NCBI GenBank assembly: GCA_030431335.1
Contig: JAUIJH010000035.1
Location: forward strand, 1 to 37,453
DNA: 37,453 nt
Reading direction: 5' to 3'
DNA from: Alphaproteobacteria bacterium
Lineage (GTDB): Bacteria; Pseudomonadota; Alphaproteobacteria; Rhizobiales; Amorphaceae
Of this stretch, positions 15,838 through 25,342 are shown one piece after another; the stretch's first letter is position 1; each line of letters starts with the position of its first letter. Both the position numbers and the translations under genes were made by a program. The notes under the pieces were generated by a model that was given only the letters and a program-made list of their open reading frames with translations, was not told the DNA's origin and did no database searches.

Positions 15838-16767
15838 ATGACGAGCTTACTCACGAACGTCTCTGCCATGGTCGCGCTGCAGACGCTCAATCAGATCACC
15901 ATGAGCCTGATTGAGTCGAACGACCGAGTCTCGACCGGTCTGCGCATCCGCGAAGCGTCCGACAGCGCCGCCTACTGGGCGATCGCCACCACCACACGCT
16001 CCGACAACGGCGCCCTCGGCGCCGTGCGCGATGCCATCGCGTTGGGTCGCTCGGTCTTCGATGTCGCCTATAGCGGGTTGGAATCGACCCGCGAAAGCCT
16101 CGACAAGATCAAGCAGCTGATCGTCTCGGCGCGCCAGCCGGGCATCAACCGCACCAACGTGCAGGAGGAAATCTCCGGCCTCCTCACCGATATGGGGAAC
16201 AAAGCCGGCGCTGCGGTGATCAACGAGCAGAACTTCCTCGCGATCGCCGACAACACCACAGAGAACATGACCAAATCCGTCGTCGCCTCGTTCGAGCGAC
16301 AAGGCGGCGCGGTCCAGATTTCGACAATCGATGTCGATATCTCCTCCATCTATCTGACCGATGGCAACGCAACGCCCACCGGCATTCTTGATATCGACCG
16401 GACCCAGGGCGCTGGCGCCACCGCCATTACCAGCTCGATCCTCAACGTCGACATCTCGGCCTTGAGCGACTCGGCCACCGATCTCGGCATGCTCGAAAAC
16501 TATCTTCGGATCGTCGACGATGCGCTGACCGAGGTGATCGCGGCTCAGAACGAGGTCGGTGTCGGCCTGGCTCGCGCCGAATCGCAGATGACCTTCGTCG
16601 AAGCCTTGGTGGACGCCAACGACCGCGCCATCGGCGCGCTCGTCGATGCCAACATGGAAGAAGAATCGACGCGACTTCGAGCCCTGCAAACCCAGCAGCA
16701 GCTGGCCGTCCAGTCGCTCGCGATCGCCAACACCTCCGCTCAGAGCCTGCTCCAGCTCTTCCAGTAA
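15838..16767 (+). CDS. Flagellin 3 (more divergent paralogue)
   Basis: This 309-residue filament subunit shares ends with the other two: MTSLLTNVSAMVALQTLNQI at the start, and ALVDANMEEESTRLRALQTQ and LLQLFQ at the end. The centre is more diverged, for example ATAITSSILNVDISALSDSA, where flagellins 1 and 2 have TTSSVEAIDISALTDS. The start at 15838 follows CAAGGAAGAAAGACG; an in-frame ATG at 15784 lies in the leader. In rhizobia, several flagellins mix in one filament and one is usually essential; which one this is cannot be read from sequence. Confidence 0.95.
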   Translation: MTSLLTNVSAMVALQTLNQITMSLIESNDRVSTGLRIREASDSAAYWAIATTTRSDNGALGAVRDAIALGRSVFDVAYSGLESTRESLDKIKQLIVSARQPGINRTNVQEEISGLLTDMGNKAGAAVINEQNFLAIADNTTENMTKSVVASFERQGGAVQISTIDVDISSIYLTDGNATPTGILDIDRTQGAGATAITSSILNVDISALSDSATDLGMLENYLRIVDDALTEVIAAQNEVGVGLARAESQMTFVEALVDANDRAIGALVDANMEEESTRLRALQTQQQLAVQSLAIANTSAQSLLQLFQ

Positions 16768-16871
16768 GCGCGTGCGAACGGCCAGCCGGCAAGGGTCCCC
16801 CGTGGACCCGACGCCGGCCTGGCTGCGGTCGCGCGTCCCCGCGCCCGCCACCCTCCCCTCTCATCATTGAT

Positions 16872-16900
16872 GCGGCCGCCGTGGTTTTCCACGCGGCCGC
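16872..16900 (+). terminator. Hairpin after flagellin 3
   Basis: GCGGCCGCCGTGG pairs with CCACGCGGCCGC through one bulged C, with a TTTT loop. It lies about 105 bases after the stop. No T run follows, so the terminator call is tentative. A shorter GGGTCC/GGACCC stem occurs near 16795. Confidence 0.4.
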
Positions 16901-17054
16901 TTCATCGTGTCCGGTCCCCAGCGATCGAACACTCCGACCGTCCGCCGCAAGTCACGGCACAGTTTCTTGGGCGACCGTACCCCTGCAGAGACCCGGCACC
17001 AATGAAGGCGCCGCCACTCGCATGTCGTTACTTGTTTCGCCATGAGGAGGGCCG

Positions 17055-18656
17055 ATGAGCGGCCGCGAACGCGTCGAGCAAATGCTCGCAAATCTGAAAG
17101 ACCTTGGACCGCGCCGCCTGCTTGGGCTCGCAGCGGTTGCCATCGCAACTCTCGTCGTTGTGGGCGTCGGGGCGAGTTATCTCGCCCAACCCCAGCGAGA
17201 GGTGCTCTACACCGGGCTCGACCGGGAGGATGTGACGCGGATCGGCGGGGTTTTGTCGGACGCCAACATCTCGTTCGACGTCGCTGCCGACGGATCGGCC
17301 ATCCTCGTCAACCACGCCGACACAGCGCCGGCGCGGATGCTGCTCGCGGAGAACGGCCTGCCGCGCAGCCCCAACGCCGGCTATGAGCTGTTCGACGAGA
17401 TCGGCTCCTTCGGCCTCACCTCCTTCATGCAGGAGGTGACGCGTGTGCGTGCCCTGGAGGGCGAGCTCGCTCGCACCATCCAAGGAATGCAAGGCGTCTC
17501 GGCCGCCCGCGTTCACCTCGTCATGAGCGATCGCGGGTCGTTCACCCGCCAGCAACGGCCCGCCTCCGCCTCCGTCGTCATCCGCACCGATGGCGCCAAG
17601 GGCGACGCGTCCGCCGACGCCATCCGCAACCTGGTCGCCGGCGCAATCCCCGGCATGGAGATCGGCGGCGTCACCGTGCTCGACACGCGCGGTGCCGTGC
17701 TCGCCTCGGGTGACGACCCGGACAACCAGTCGTCCGGTCGCCTCTCGCGGCTGCAGAAGGAGACCAACGCCGGGCTCGAAGAACAGATCCGCAAGACGCT
17801 AGTGCCGTTCCTGGGCGTCCAGAACTTCACCGTGAGCGTCACCTCGCGGCTCAACATCGACAAGCTGCGCGAGAACGAGACCACCTTCGACCCCGAAGGG
17901 GCCGTGCCGGTCTCCCGCCGCTCGGTGCGCGAGGAAGAATCGGCGCAGAACCGCAACCTCGACGAACCCGTGACCGTGCAGCAGAACATCCCGCAGGAGG
18001 AGCTGCCCGCCGCCGGCGGCGCCGACGCCCGCGAGGATAAGACACGGCGCGAGGAGCTCACCAACTTCAACGTCCCCACCAAGACTGTGGAGCGGGTGCG
18101 CGACGGCTTCACGATCGAGCGCCTGTCGATCGCCGTTCTCGTCAATCAGGATCGTCTCGTCGCCAACGCCGAAGACACAAATGGCCTGCCGGTGGACACC
18201 CAGATCGGCGATATCGAGGAGCTGGTGCGTACCTCGGCCGGTTTCTCCGTCGAACGGGGCGACCAGCTCAAGGTCGCCACCGTCCCCTTCGCGCCGGAGC
18301 GCGACGCGCTGGACGCCTTGCCGCCGGAAGGCTGGCTGGGCGCCCTCAACCGCCAGCTCGGCACGATCATCAACGCCGGTATCGTGCTGGTGGTGGCGGT
18401 CCTGCTGATCTGGTTCGGCCTGCGGCCGGCCGTGCGCTCGCTGATGCACCAGCCCAAGACCCAGGACGCCATGAGCGACCTGCTTGCGGCGGCCGGCGGC
18501 GAAGCGAGCGAGGAAGACGAGGTCAATCTCATCGAAAGCCTCAAGGCCAAGATGGGCAAGACGCCGCAGACGCGCCTGCAGCAGATCGTCGACTACGACG
18601 CACAGAAGGCCGCCGAACTGATGAAGCAGTGGCTCCTCGCGGCGGAGAAAGCCTGA
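17055..18656 (+). CDS. fliF: Flagellar MS-ring protein FliF
   Basis: FliF forms the MS-ring in the inner membrane, the base for rod and rotor. The 533-residue protein has the first membrane segment at about residues 21-44. The periplasmic ring-building motifs follow, including YTGLDREDVTRIGG, then ELFDEIGSFGLTSFMQEV and ARVHLVMSDRG. A polar loop comes next, and a second membrane segment at about 432-455. The cytoplasmic FliG-binding C-terminus ends AAELMKQWLLAAEKA. The ATG follows GAGGAGGG. It begins a second plus-strand operon that runs to fliK. The 287 bases before it hold only the hairpin above. Confidence 0.97.
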   Translation: MSGRERVEQMLANLKDLGPRRLLGLAAVAIATLVVVGVGASYLAQPQREVLYTGLDREDVTRIGGVLSDANISFDVAADGSAILVNHADTAPARMLLAENGLPRSPNAGYELFDEIGSFGLTSFMQEVTRVRALEGELARTIQGMQGVSAARVHLVMSDRGSFTRQQRPASASVVIRTDGAKGDASADAIRNLVAGAIPGMEIGGVTVLDTRGAVLASGDDPDNQSSGRLSRLQKETNAGLEEQIRKTLVPFLGVQNFTVSVTSRLNIDKLRENETTFDPEGAVPVSRRSVREEESAQNRNLDEPVTVQQNIPQEELPAAGGADAREDKTRREELTNFNVPTKTVERVRDGFTIERLSIAVLVNQDRLVANAEDTNGLPVDTQIGDIEELVRTSAGFSVERGDQLKVATVPFAPERDALDALPPEGWLGALNRQLGTIINAGIVLVVAVLLIWFGLRPAVRSLMHQPKTQDAMSDLLAAAGGEASEEDEVNLIESLKAKMGKTPQTRLQQIVDYDAQKAAELMKQWLLAAEKA

Positions 18657-18657
18657 T

Positions 18658-19497
18658 ATGCGCCAATTCAGCGAGACCCTGCCGACGCTGCGCGAAACGG
18701 GCAGTTCGCGCAGCGACCCGGCCGCATCGATGCCGAACGGCAGCTTCGAGCCCGGCACGATCCTCAAGGCCCTCAACGCGCGTTCCGCCCACCACGCAAC
18801 CGACGCGCCCGCCCCGACGAATGGAGCGGGTGCCAGCTCCTCGGCCCGGCTCAATCCGTTCGACCCGTCCCATCTGCCGCGCAAAAGCGCGACGGACGTG
18901 ACCGCGGGCCGCTTCAAAAAGCAGCTTGTGGCCGCGATCGAACCCTTCGACAAGCCGGTGGCCCGCCCCTCCCACGCCGACACCAAGGCGGCCGAAGCGA
19001 CGGCGCCCCCCAAGCCGGCCGTGCCCGAACCGACAGTCGAAGAGGTCCGCGCCGAGGAGCGCCGCAAGTTCGAGGCAACCCTCGCGGCGGAGCGCAAACG
19101 CTGGGCCGAGGATATCGGCGAAAAGCTGTCGACCCAGCTCGACCAGGCGTTCGTCGACCTGCACAACCGGCTCGCCGACGCCATCACGCTCGCTCTCTCC
19201 CCAGTCCTTGAGGAGGCGATGCGCACCAAGTCGGTCGGCCGCTTTTCAGCCAGCCTGGAACGGCTGATGGGCCGGGCCGAAGGTTCGACGATCGAGCCGA
19301 TCACCATCAGCGGGCCGCAATCACTTCTCAATGCGTTGACCGCGGTTCGGTCCGGCGACACAGCCGGCCTCAAGCTTGTTGCGTCAAATGATGGCGAACT
19401 CGTCGCCAACGTGAACGAGACCACGCTGCGCACGACCATCAAAGCATGGGCGACCACCCTCGCCGCCGCAACAGGACCGCGCCATGGTAAAGAGTAG
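18658..19497 (+). CDS. FliH-like flagellar protein between fliF and motB
   Basis: A 279-residue soluble protein. The first 130 residues are Pro/Ala/Ser-rich and low in complexity. A charged, probably coiled-coil helix follows (about 131-165, with EERRKFEATLAAERKRW), and then a compact C-terminal domain. This layout resembles FliH, the regulator of the FliI export ATPase, and no other fliH is seen here. However, the conserved core is too weak to be sure by eye. It begins two bases after fliF and overlaps motB by 14 bases. Alternative: an uncharacterised accessory protein specific to the order. Confidence 0.5.
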   Translation: MRQFSETLPTLRETGSSRSDPAASMPNGSFEPGTILKALNARSAHHATDAPAPTNGAGASSSARLNPFDPSHLPRKSATDVTAGRFKKQLVAAIEPFDKPVARPSHADTKAAEATAPPKPAVPEPTVEEVRAEERRKFEATLAAERKRWAEDIGEKLSTQLDQAFVDLHNRLADAITLALSPVLEEAMRTKSVGRFSASLERLMGRAEGSTIEPITISGPQSLLNALTAVRSGDTAGLKLVASNDGELVANVNETTLRTTIKAWATTLAAATGPRHGKE

Positions 19498-20866
19498 CGA
19501 CATCATCGTCATCAAACGGGTCGAAGACGACGCGCCGCCGAAGAAGGGCGGCGTGTGGAAAATCGCCCATGCCGACTTCATGACGGCCATGATGGCGTTC
19601 TTTCTGCTGATGTGGCTTGTGAATGCGACCGACGAGGAAATCAAAAAGTCGATCGCGAACTACTTCAACCCCATGAACCTGATGTCGGCGCCGTCGGCCG
19701 TGCGGGGTGTCTCGGACCCGTCGGAGGATACGCTGCCGCCCGCCTCGGGTGAGGAAGACGGCAAAAAGACCGGCGAGAACCCGCTCGGTGCGGAAGTCCC
19801 CGGCCAATCGGGCAGCGCGCTGGGCGGCGGCAACGTGGAAGAAGGCAACGACCGGACCATGGCCTCGGCGGGCATGCTGGAGGAAACGGACAACGCCGAG
19901 TTCAACGACCCCTTCGCCGAGCTCGCCTCCTCCGCCTCCGATATCTCGCCCGACCAGCCCACCGCCGTGGACGTGCCCGAATCGACGCAGGGCGTCACCG
20001 GCACCGAAGCGCGCAGCGAAAATCAGCGCGACCCCTTCGACCCCGCCTACTGGCAGACCGTCCAGGCCCAGCGCTCCCAGACGCTGCGGCCCGGCCGCTC
20101 CGACAGTGCCGACACGCCCCCGCCGGATGCGGTGGTCGATGCCGGTGCGCCAGTGCCGCGCGGCGTCAACACGCGCGTGTCCGATGCGCCCAACCAGGCC
20201 GCCGGCCCCGCCGACGACGTTGCGCCAGCGGCCACACAAAATACCGGCCCGCAGGACCGCCAGACCACCGCACAAGTCGATATCGGGCCGCGCTCGGCCG
20301 TCGCCGACGCCATTCTCGCCACTGTGGCCGCGCCCGATGCGGCCGGCGATGCCGATCTGGCACAACCGAAGGATCCTTCGCAGCAGGCGCCGGACAGCCA
20401 GGAGGCACGTGCCGCGGCGGCCCGCGACGAGTTGCAGCAGGCCTTGGCCGGCGCAACGGGCAGCGCCGAGGTGGAGGTGACCGCCGGAGAAAAGACCGTG
20501 CTCATCTCCCTCACCGACGGCAATGCCATATCCATGTTCTCCATCGGCTCGTCCGCCCCCACCGGCGACGCGCTCGACCTGTTCACCCGCGTTGGCAGCG
20601 TGCTTGCCGAGCGCGACGGCCAAATCATCGTGCGTGGGCATACCGACGCGCGGCCGTTCCTGGGTGGCAGCTCCGACAACTGGATGCTGTCCTTCGAGCG
20701 CGCCCATGCGACCAAGAACGCGCTGGTCTCGAGCGGCGTCGACGAACGGCGCTTCGTGCGTGTCGAGGGACTGGCGGATCGCCAGCCCGTCGATCCGGCC
20801 GATCCGCTGGCCTCCGAAAACCGCCGTATCGAGATCTTGTACCAACCCGCGCCGGAGGCCCAATGA
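19484..20866 (+). CDS. motB: Flagellar stator protein MotB
   Basis: MotB is the peptidoglycan-anchored stator subunit, partner of MotA (not in the window). The 460-residue protein has the short N-terminal cytoplasmic part, then WKIAHADFMTAMMAFFLLMW with the proton-channel Asp31. A very long Pro/Ala/Asp-rich periplasmic linker follows (about residues 60-310). The C-terminal OmpA-like peptidoglycan-binding domain has GHTDARP near residue 385, then RVEGLADRQPVDP and ENRRIEI. It is longer than enterobacterial MotB (about 308 residues) because of the linker, as in other rhizobia. It overlaps motC by ATGA. Confidence 0.95.
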   Translation: MVKSSDIIVIKRVEDDAPPKKGGVWKIAHADFMTAMMAFFLLMWLVNATDEEIKKSIANYFNPMNLMSAPSAVRGVSDPSEDTLPPASGEEDGKKTGENPLGAEVPGQSGSALGGGNVEEGNDRTMASAGMLEETDNAEFNDPFAELASSASDISPDQPTAVDVPESTQGVTGTEARSENQRDPFDPAYWQTVQAQRSQTLRPGRSDSADTPPPDAVVDAGAPVPRGVNTRVSDAPNQAAGPADDVAPAATQNTGPQDRQTTAQVDIGPRSAVADAILATVAAPDAAGDADLAQPKDPSQQAPDSQEARAAAARDELQQALAGATGSAEVEVTAGEKTVLISLTDGNAISMFSIGSSAPTGDALDLFTRVGSVLAERDGQIIVRGHTDARPFLGGSSDNWMLSFERAHATKNALVSSGVDERRFVRVEGLADRQPVDPADPLASENRRIEILYQPAPEAQ

Positions 20867-23130
20867 TGGCGACAGTCCGGAGGGTCGTCGCGTCGTCCAT
20901 CGTGCTTGCGTTGGCGATGCCTGCGTTGACGGGTGAGAGCCGCGGCGAATCGAACTTCTTCACCACCGATCCGCCCGATCGGCGTGACGCCGCGTCCGAA
21001 CAGGGCGAGGGGCAAGGCGGTCTCATGGAGCGCCTGCGGGTCGCGATGGGGCTGAGCCCCAAGCCCGGTGAGCCCATGCAGCTCGTGCCGCAGGAGCCCC
21101 GACTGCCCGCGCAGCCTGCATCGCCCGCCCCCCCGTCCGACAGTTTCGTGCCATCGGAGGCGGTCGCCGACGACACCGCCTATGGTGGGCCGGACGGCGG
21201 AACCAATGTCCTCGGCCTCGACGACGCGGATCCGGAATTGCGGCGGCCGCCGCCCCTGCCGCTGGTCAGCGTCGTCGGCGCCCTCGACCCCGAACAGGAC
21301 GCTGCGTTCGACCCGGATGCCGTCACGCCGAGCACGCGCCCCGCGCGGGCGAGCGCCGACGCGCCTTTGCCGCGCGCCAGCGCCACGCCGCCCCAACCCG
21401 CCGCACAGCCCCGCCACACCGTTGCGATCCCGACGCCGGCACCGCGCGAGATCGCGCTGCCACCGACCCGCGCCGCGCCCCCGGCCGCGCCAGCGCCGCG
21501 CACTGCGCCCATGCTGGCTGGCTCCACCCCGCTCGTACCCGCGCTGCCGCCGCGCCATCCGCACCGCGACGCCGGCACGCTGCCTGCGGACGCCGGATCA
21601 GAAGCGGAACCCAACGATCCGGTCACCCTCAGCGCAATGGCCGTCCTGGTGGAACCCGAAGCGGAGCCGCCCGCGCCGCCCGAAAACGAAAAATCTGCGC
21701 CCGCGGACGGTCCCGAGGACGATCCGGCCGAAGCAACGCATCACGACACCGAAGCGTTGCCGCCGCATCTTGGGCTCCTCGCCACGGCCCCAGCACCGAA
21801 AGCGGACGAAGCGGCGCCCGCCGACGATGGCGCAGCCACCGAAGTGCCGTCAGCCGACCAGGACCACGCCGCCACGGCCTCCACCCGCGGCGAAGGCGAC
21901 GACGACACCCGCCACGGCGAGGACGATCACAACGAGGAGGCAACGGCAGAGCCCCCGCCTCCGCCCAGCGAGTTACCCAAGCTGATGCGGGTGATGAGCG
22001 CTCTCCAGGACGATATCGCCCGCGGCTCGGGCTCGGCCCTCAAGGCCCAACGCGTCATGTCCAAGCGGGTGGCGCAGGAGATCGCGGCCAATTCCGAGCG
22101 CACCCTCGCGGTGACCCGGAACGCGCGCGCCCTCGTCCATTACGCGTTGACCGGTGGATCGCCGAGCGACGTCCGCACCGCCATCGAGCGCACCACCTTC
22201 GAACCCCCTTATGACGAGTTGCTGCCTGGCGCCCTCGCCTTCCTGGAGGGCCGGCAAAACGACGCGCGCCGACATTTCGAAAAGGTGCCTCTGGAAACCT
22301 TACCATCGGTGACGGCAGGGCCGGTGCGCCTCGCCCTCGCGGCGTTGAGCCTCGAAGGGGATCCCGCAATGGCCCTCGACCACCTCGACTGGGCGCGCCA
22401 CTCCGCCCCTGGCACGCTGGTGGAAGAAGCTGCCCTTCGCCGTGCGGTGCTGCTGACGGCCGAGCGCAACATGCTCGACCGGTTCCAGGCGCTGACCAGC
22501 CGATATCTGCGCAAGTTCCGCAACTCGGCCTATGCCGGCAACTTTCGCCAACGCCTGGCGAGCGCGCTGACCCGGATGCGCTTCCTCGACGAGCCCGACG
22601 GCTTCGACCGCCTTGCGGCAATGTTGGAGCCGATGTCGCTGGATGGCCGGCGGGAAATCTATCTCGACATCGCCCGCAGCGCGGTGGAGACCGGCCGCAG
22701 CTCCGTTGCCGCCACCGCCGCCCGCCTCTCGCGCGAGAGCGCGCCGACCGACAGCCTCGATGCCGCGCGGGCCGATCTCTATGCGGCCGCCGCCGAAGTG
22801 GTCGACCCAGGCCGCAACGCAGCCGCCGTCGCCACGCTCGATACGATGGACATCTCGCCCCTGCCGCAGGGGGACCGCGCATTGCGCACGGCCGCGCTGC
22901 GGCTCGGCCAGGCAGTCGCGGATTTGCCGGAACCCACTCCACCGGTCATCCCTGTCGGCGCGCCGAGCCTGCCGGCCGTCGTGGCCGGCGAGCCGATCCC
23001 CACCTTCGGGCCGACGCTGCTGTCAGCCGTCGCCGCGTCACCGCCGGAAGAGGACGAACCGAGCGCCATCGAATCTCGCGTCAGTGACACCCTTGCCGAA
23101 ATCGACGCCCTCTTGAGGACCAGTCCATGA
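20863..23130 (+). CDS. motC: Motility protein MotC with very long N-terminal linker
   Basis: MotC is a periplasmic protein needed for motor function in Sinorhizobium, where it works with MotB and is protected by MotE. Here it is 755 residues, well above the roughly 430-450 I recall for rhizobial MotC. A signal peptide (about 1-29) is followed by some 335 residues rich in Pro, Ala, Asp and Glu. The conserved helical MotC domain starts near residue 370 with ELPKLMRVMSALQDDIARG and runs to about 650. Its helical repeats include HYALTGGSPSDVR and ARRHFEKVPLE. The stop overlaps fliK by ATGA. The extra length lies entirely in the low-complexity part. Confidence 0.88.
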   Translation: MMATVRRVVASSIVLALAMPALTGESRGESNFFTTDPPDRRDAASEQGEGQGGLMERLRVAMGLSPKPGEPMQLVPQEPRLPAQPASPAPPSDSFVPSEAVADDTAYGGPDGGTNVLGLDDADPELRRPPPLPLVSVVGALDPEQDAAFDPDAVTPSTRPARASADAPLPRASATPPQPAAQPRHTVAIPTPAPREIALPPTRAAPPAAPAPRTAPMLAGSTPLVPALPPRHPHRDAGTLPADAGSEAEPNDPVTLSAMAVLVEPEAEPPAPPENEKSAPADGPEDDPAEATHHDTEALPPHLGLLATAPAPKADEAAPADDGAATEVPSADQDHAATASTRGEGDDDTRHGEDDHNEEATAEPPPPPSELPKLMRVMSALQDDIARGSGSALKAQRVMSKRVAQEIAANSERTLAVTRNARALVHYALTGGSPSDVRTAIERTTFEPPYDELLPGALAFLEGRQNDARRHFEKVPLETLPSVTAGPVRLALAALSLEGDPAMALDHLDWARHSAPGTLVEEAALRRAVLLTAERNMLDRFQALTSRYLRKFRNSAYAGNFRQRLASALTRMRFLDEPDGFDRLAAMLEPMSLDGRREIYLDIARSAVETGRSSVAATAARLSRESAPTDSLDAARADLYAAAAEVVDPGRNAAAVATLDTMDISPLPQGDRALRTAALRLGQAVADLPEPTPPVIPVGAPSLPAVVAGEPIPTFGPTLLSAVAASPPEEDEPSAIESRVSDTLAEIDALLRTSP

Positions 23131-24410
23131 CCCTAACGCCTCCCAATCAGGTGGACGCGGCAGTGAGCCGATTTGCGACGCCGAAGGCTGCCAAATCGCT
23201 AGCCAACGAGTTCGCCGCGCTCCTCGCCCAATTCGACGACGCCGGTGCGAACGACGAAAAGGCCGGCTCCTCCGCGGAGGCGCGCCACGGCCATGCAAGC
23301 GAGGACGGCGCGGGCAAGGACAAGGGCGCTGCGACGCTCGGCCATGCGCTCAAGAAGGGCGCCGAGACGCTGGCACCGATGCTGCGCGACAGCACCGCGA
23401 TCGAACCCACCGGCGCCCGGCTCGGGCGTCTGGCGAAGCAAGCCGACCACCTGGAGCGCAAGCTGGCTGATGCGACCGATCCGCTCGCGCGCCTCGAACG
23501 CGAAATCGGCGGCAAGGCTGAGGATCTCCTCGAGGCTGCGCAACCTGGCCTGCGCCGCGACGCCGCCTCGCAGGGCTTGCAGACGATCCCTGCAAACGTC
23601 GCCAAGGTCGCGGCGCATCTGCACGAGGCCGCACCCGGCACGGCGCCGGCCATCGGCACCGCACTCGCCGAGACCGCGAAGCTGGCGAGCCAGCGACTGC
23701 CCGGTCAAAGCGAGGCGGCGCGGGGTCGGAGCGGATCTGCGCTGTCCGCCGATGCCCCGCCGGGTCCGCTCATGCCGACCGACGATGCGGCGAAGGTCGA
23801 AATCAGCGCGCGCGATCGCTTCGCGCTGCGCCTGGGTCCGCTCGCGGACCGCAAGGAAGCCCACCTGTCGCGCGGCGCCGCCCGCCAAGGCGATGCCGAA
23901 ACCATCATCACCAAACCGCTCGGGCAGATCGCGATCTCGCGGCAGGAGACCCACCTTGCCCCGGTGCGACAGCCATCCGCCATCGCCGACCATGTCTGGC
24001 GCCGCCACATCGGGCCGGAGATCAAGGCCGAGCTGCGCACCGAGCCAGCAAAGACGACGTCGGTGGGCGTGGTCGACCAAGTCTCGCAGGCGCTCGACGG
24101 GATGCGCAGCGAGGTTGCCGCAAAAATGCAGCAAGCGACCCAGCAGAGCATGCCCTCGCGCTCGCTGCCGCCGGTCAAGATCGTGGAGATCTCGCTTCAG
24201 CCGGCGTCCCTGGGTGCCATCGCCATCACCATGCGCCTCACCGGTACGGGACTGCGCGTTACCGTATCGGCCACGTCACGCGAGACGGCGGAACAATTGC
24301 GGGAAGACCGCGACGCGCTCGCGGCCCTCATCGGGAGCGCCGGCTACGAAGCGAACGAAATCATCGTGACCCACCGACCGCATCGCGATCCCAACCCAGC
24401 CGTGGGCTGA
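23127..24410 (+). CDS. fliK: Flagellar hook-length control protein FliK (rhizobial MotD)
   Basis: FliK measures hook length and triggers the FlhB switch. The same gene was first called motD in Sinorhizobium. The 427-residue protein has a long variable N-terminal region rich in Ala, and a conserved C-terminal domain from about residue 345. That domain includes VKIVEISLQPASLGAIAITM and the helix with REDRDALAALIGSAGYE. It is the last gene of the fliF-fliK operon. In Sinorhizobium rem and flgE follow this gene; here the flagellar genes stop and ftcR/rem lies 6.4 kb further on. Confidence 0.9.
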   Translation: MTLTPPNQVDAAVSRFATPKAAKSLANEFAALLAQFDDAGANDEKAGSSAEARHGHASEDGAGKDKGAATLGHALKKGAETLAPMLRDSTAIEPTGARLGRLAKQADHLERKLADATDPLARLEREIGGKAEDLLEAAQPGLRRDAASQGLQTIPANVAKVAAHLHEAAPGTAPAIGTALAETAKLASQRLPGQSEAARGRSGSALSADAPPGPLMPTDDAAKVEISARDRFALRLGPLADRKEAHLSRGAARQGDAETIITKPLGQIAISRQETHLAPVRQPSAIADHVWRRHIGPEIKAELRTEPAKTTSVGVVDQVSQALDGMRSEVAAKMQQATQQSMPSRSLPPVKIVEISLQPASLGAIAITMRLTGTGLRVTVSATSRETAEQLREDRDALAALIGSAGYEANEIIVTHRPHRDPNPAVG

Positions 24411-24521
24411 CGCCGAAACACCGCAGGCCGGCAACTCATCATGGCGCGAGCGGAGCTGTCGCCGAGGTCGGCCCGCTCCTGTGCGACCCGGCGGCTCTGA
24501 GATTTCCGATGCCGCCCCTCC

Positions 24522-24544
24522 CGCTTGCCGGATTCCGGCAAGCG
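24522..24544. terminator. Bidirectional hairpin between convergent fliK and the LOG gene
   Basis: CGCTTGCCGG pairs perfectly with CCGGCAAGCG around the loop ATT. It lies in the 142-base gap between two convergent genes, 8 bases from the LOG stop, which suits a shared terminator even without a T run. Confidence 0.55.
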
Positions 24545-24552
24545 CGATGGTC

Positions 24553-25155
24553 CTATAGCCGCCGCAGCATCGAGGGTTGCGGCACGCGTTTCGCGTGCAG
24601 ATTTTCGTGACGCATCTTGATGGTCGGGATCACGGCCTCGATCGTCTCGGCCACGTCGTAGCTGACGTCCCAGCCGGGGCGGATGAACCCACTTTCGGTC
24701 ATCTGCCCGATCAGCTGCTTGAGCTGGTCCCAGAAGCCGGCCACGTTGGCCAGAACGATGGGCTTGTCGTGACGGCCCAGCTGCGACCACGTCATCATCT
24801 CGACCACCTCCTCCAACGTGCCGATCCCGCCCGGCAAGGCGACGAACGCGTCGGAACGGTCGAACATGATCCGTTTGCGCTCGTGCATGTCGCCGGTGAC
24901 GATCAGTTCGCTCACCTCGTGCAGCATGACTTCACGGTCGTGGAGGAATTGCGGGATCACGCCGATCACGTGGCCGCCAGCATGCAATGCCGCGCGCGCC
25001 ACACGGCCCATCAGACCGAGCGAGCCGCCGCCGTAGACAAGGCTGAGCCCAGCACCGGCAATCGCTTTGCCAAGCGCGTCGGCGGCTTCGGCAAAGCGAG
25101 GGTCATTGCCATCCGCCGACCCGCAGTAGACGCAGACACTGGTGAATTCATTCAT
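24553..25155 (-). CDS. LOG family protein (nucleoside 5'-monophosphate phosphoribohydrolase)
   Basis: LOG enzymes split nucleoside 5'-monophosphates, including cytokinin ribotides and often AMP, into base and ribose 5-phosphate. The 200-residue protein shows the nucleotide-binding GGGSLGLMG at residues 42-50, MHERKRIM at about 90-97 and the family signature PGGIGTLEE at 108-116. The start at 25155 gives the usual N-terminus (MNEFTSVCVYCGS). The open frame goes on 32 codons upstream, but that part looks unrelated. The ribosome site is weak. Whether the natural substrate is a cytokinin precursor cannot be told from sequence. Confidence 0.92.
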   Translation of the reverse strand: MNEFTSVCVYCGSADGNDPRFAEAADALGKAIAGAGLSLVYGGGSLGLMGRVARAALHAGGHVIGVIPQFLHDREVMLHEVSELIVTGDMHERKRIMFDRSDAFVALPGGIGTLEEVVEMMTWSQLGRHDKPIVLANVAGFWDQLKQLIGQMTESGFIRPGWDVSYDVAETIEAVIPTIKMRHENLHAKRVPQPSMLRRL

Positions 25156-25342
25156 ATAATCAACGCTAGCACGCGACGCGCGCGTTCGCACGCTGTTCGT
25201 TTCGGCCGGCCACGACGAACCGACAAGTGCGCGGACCGCTGCCCCGCGCACCCTCCGTTGTCGCGTTTCGGCCGAACGAACGGGCGTCCGACTTGGTGGA
25301 ACCGCCTGTCAGGTCGCCATCGAACGATGCCGACCGGCGTCG

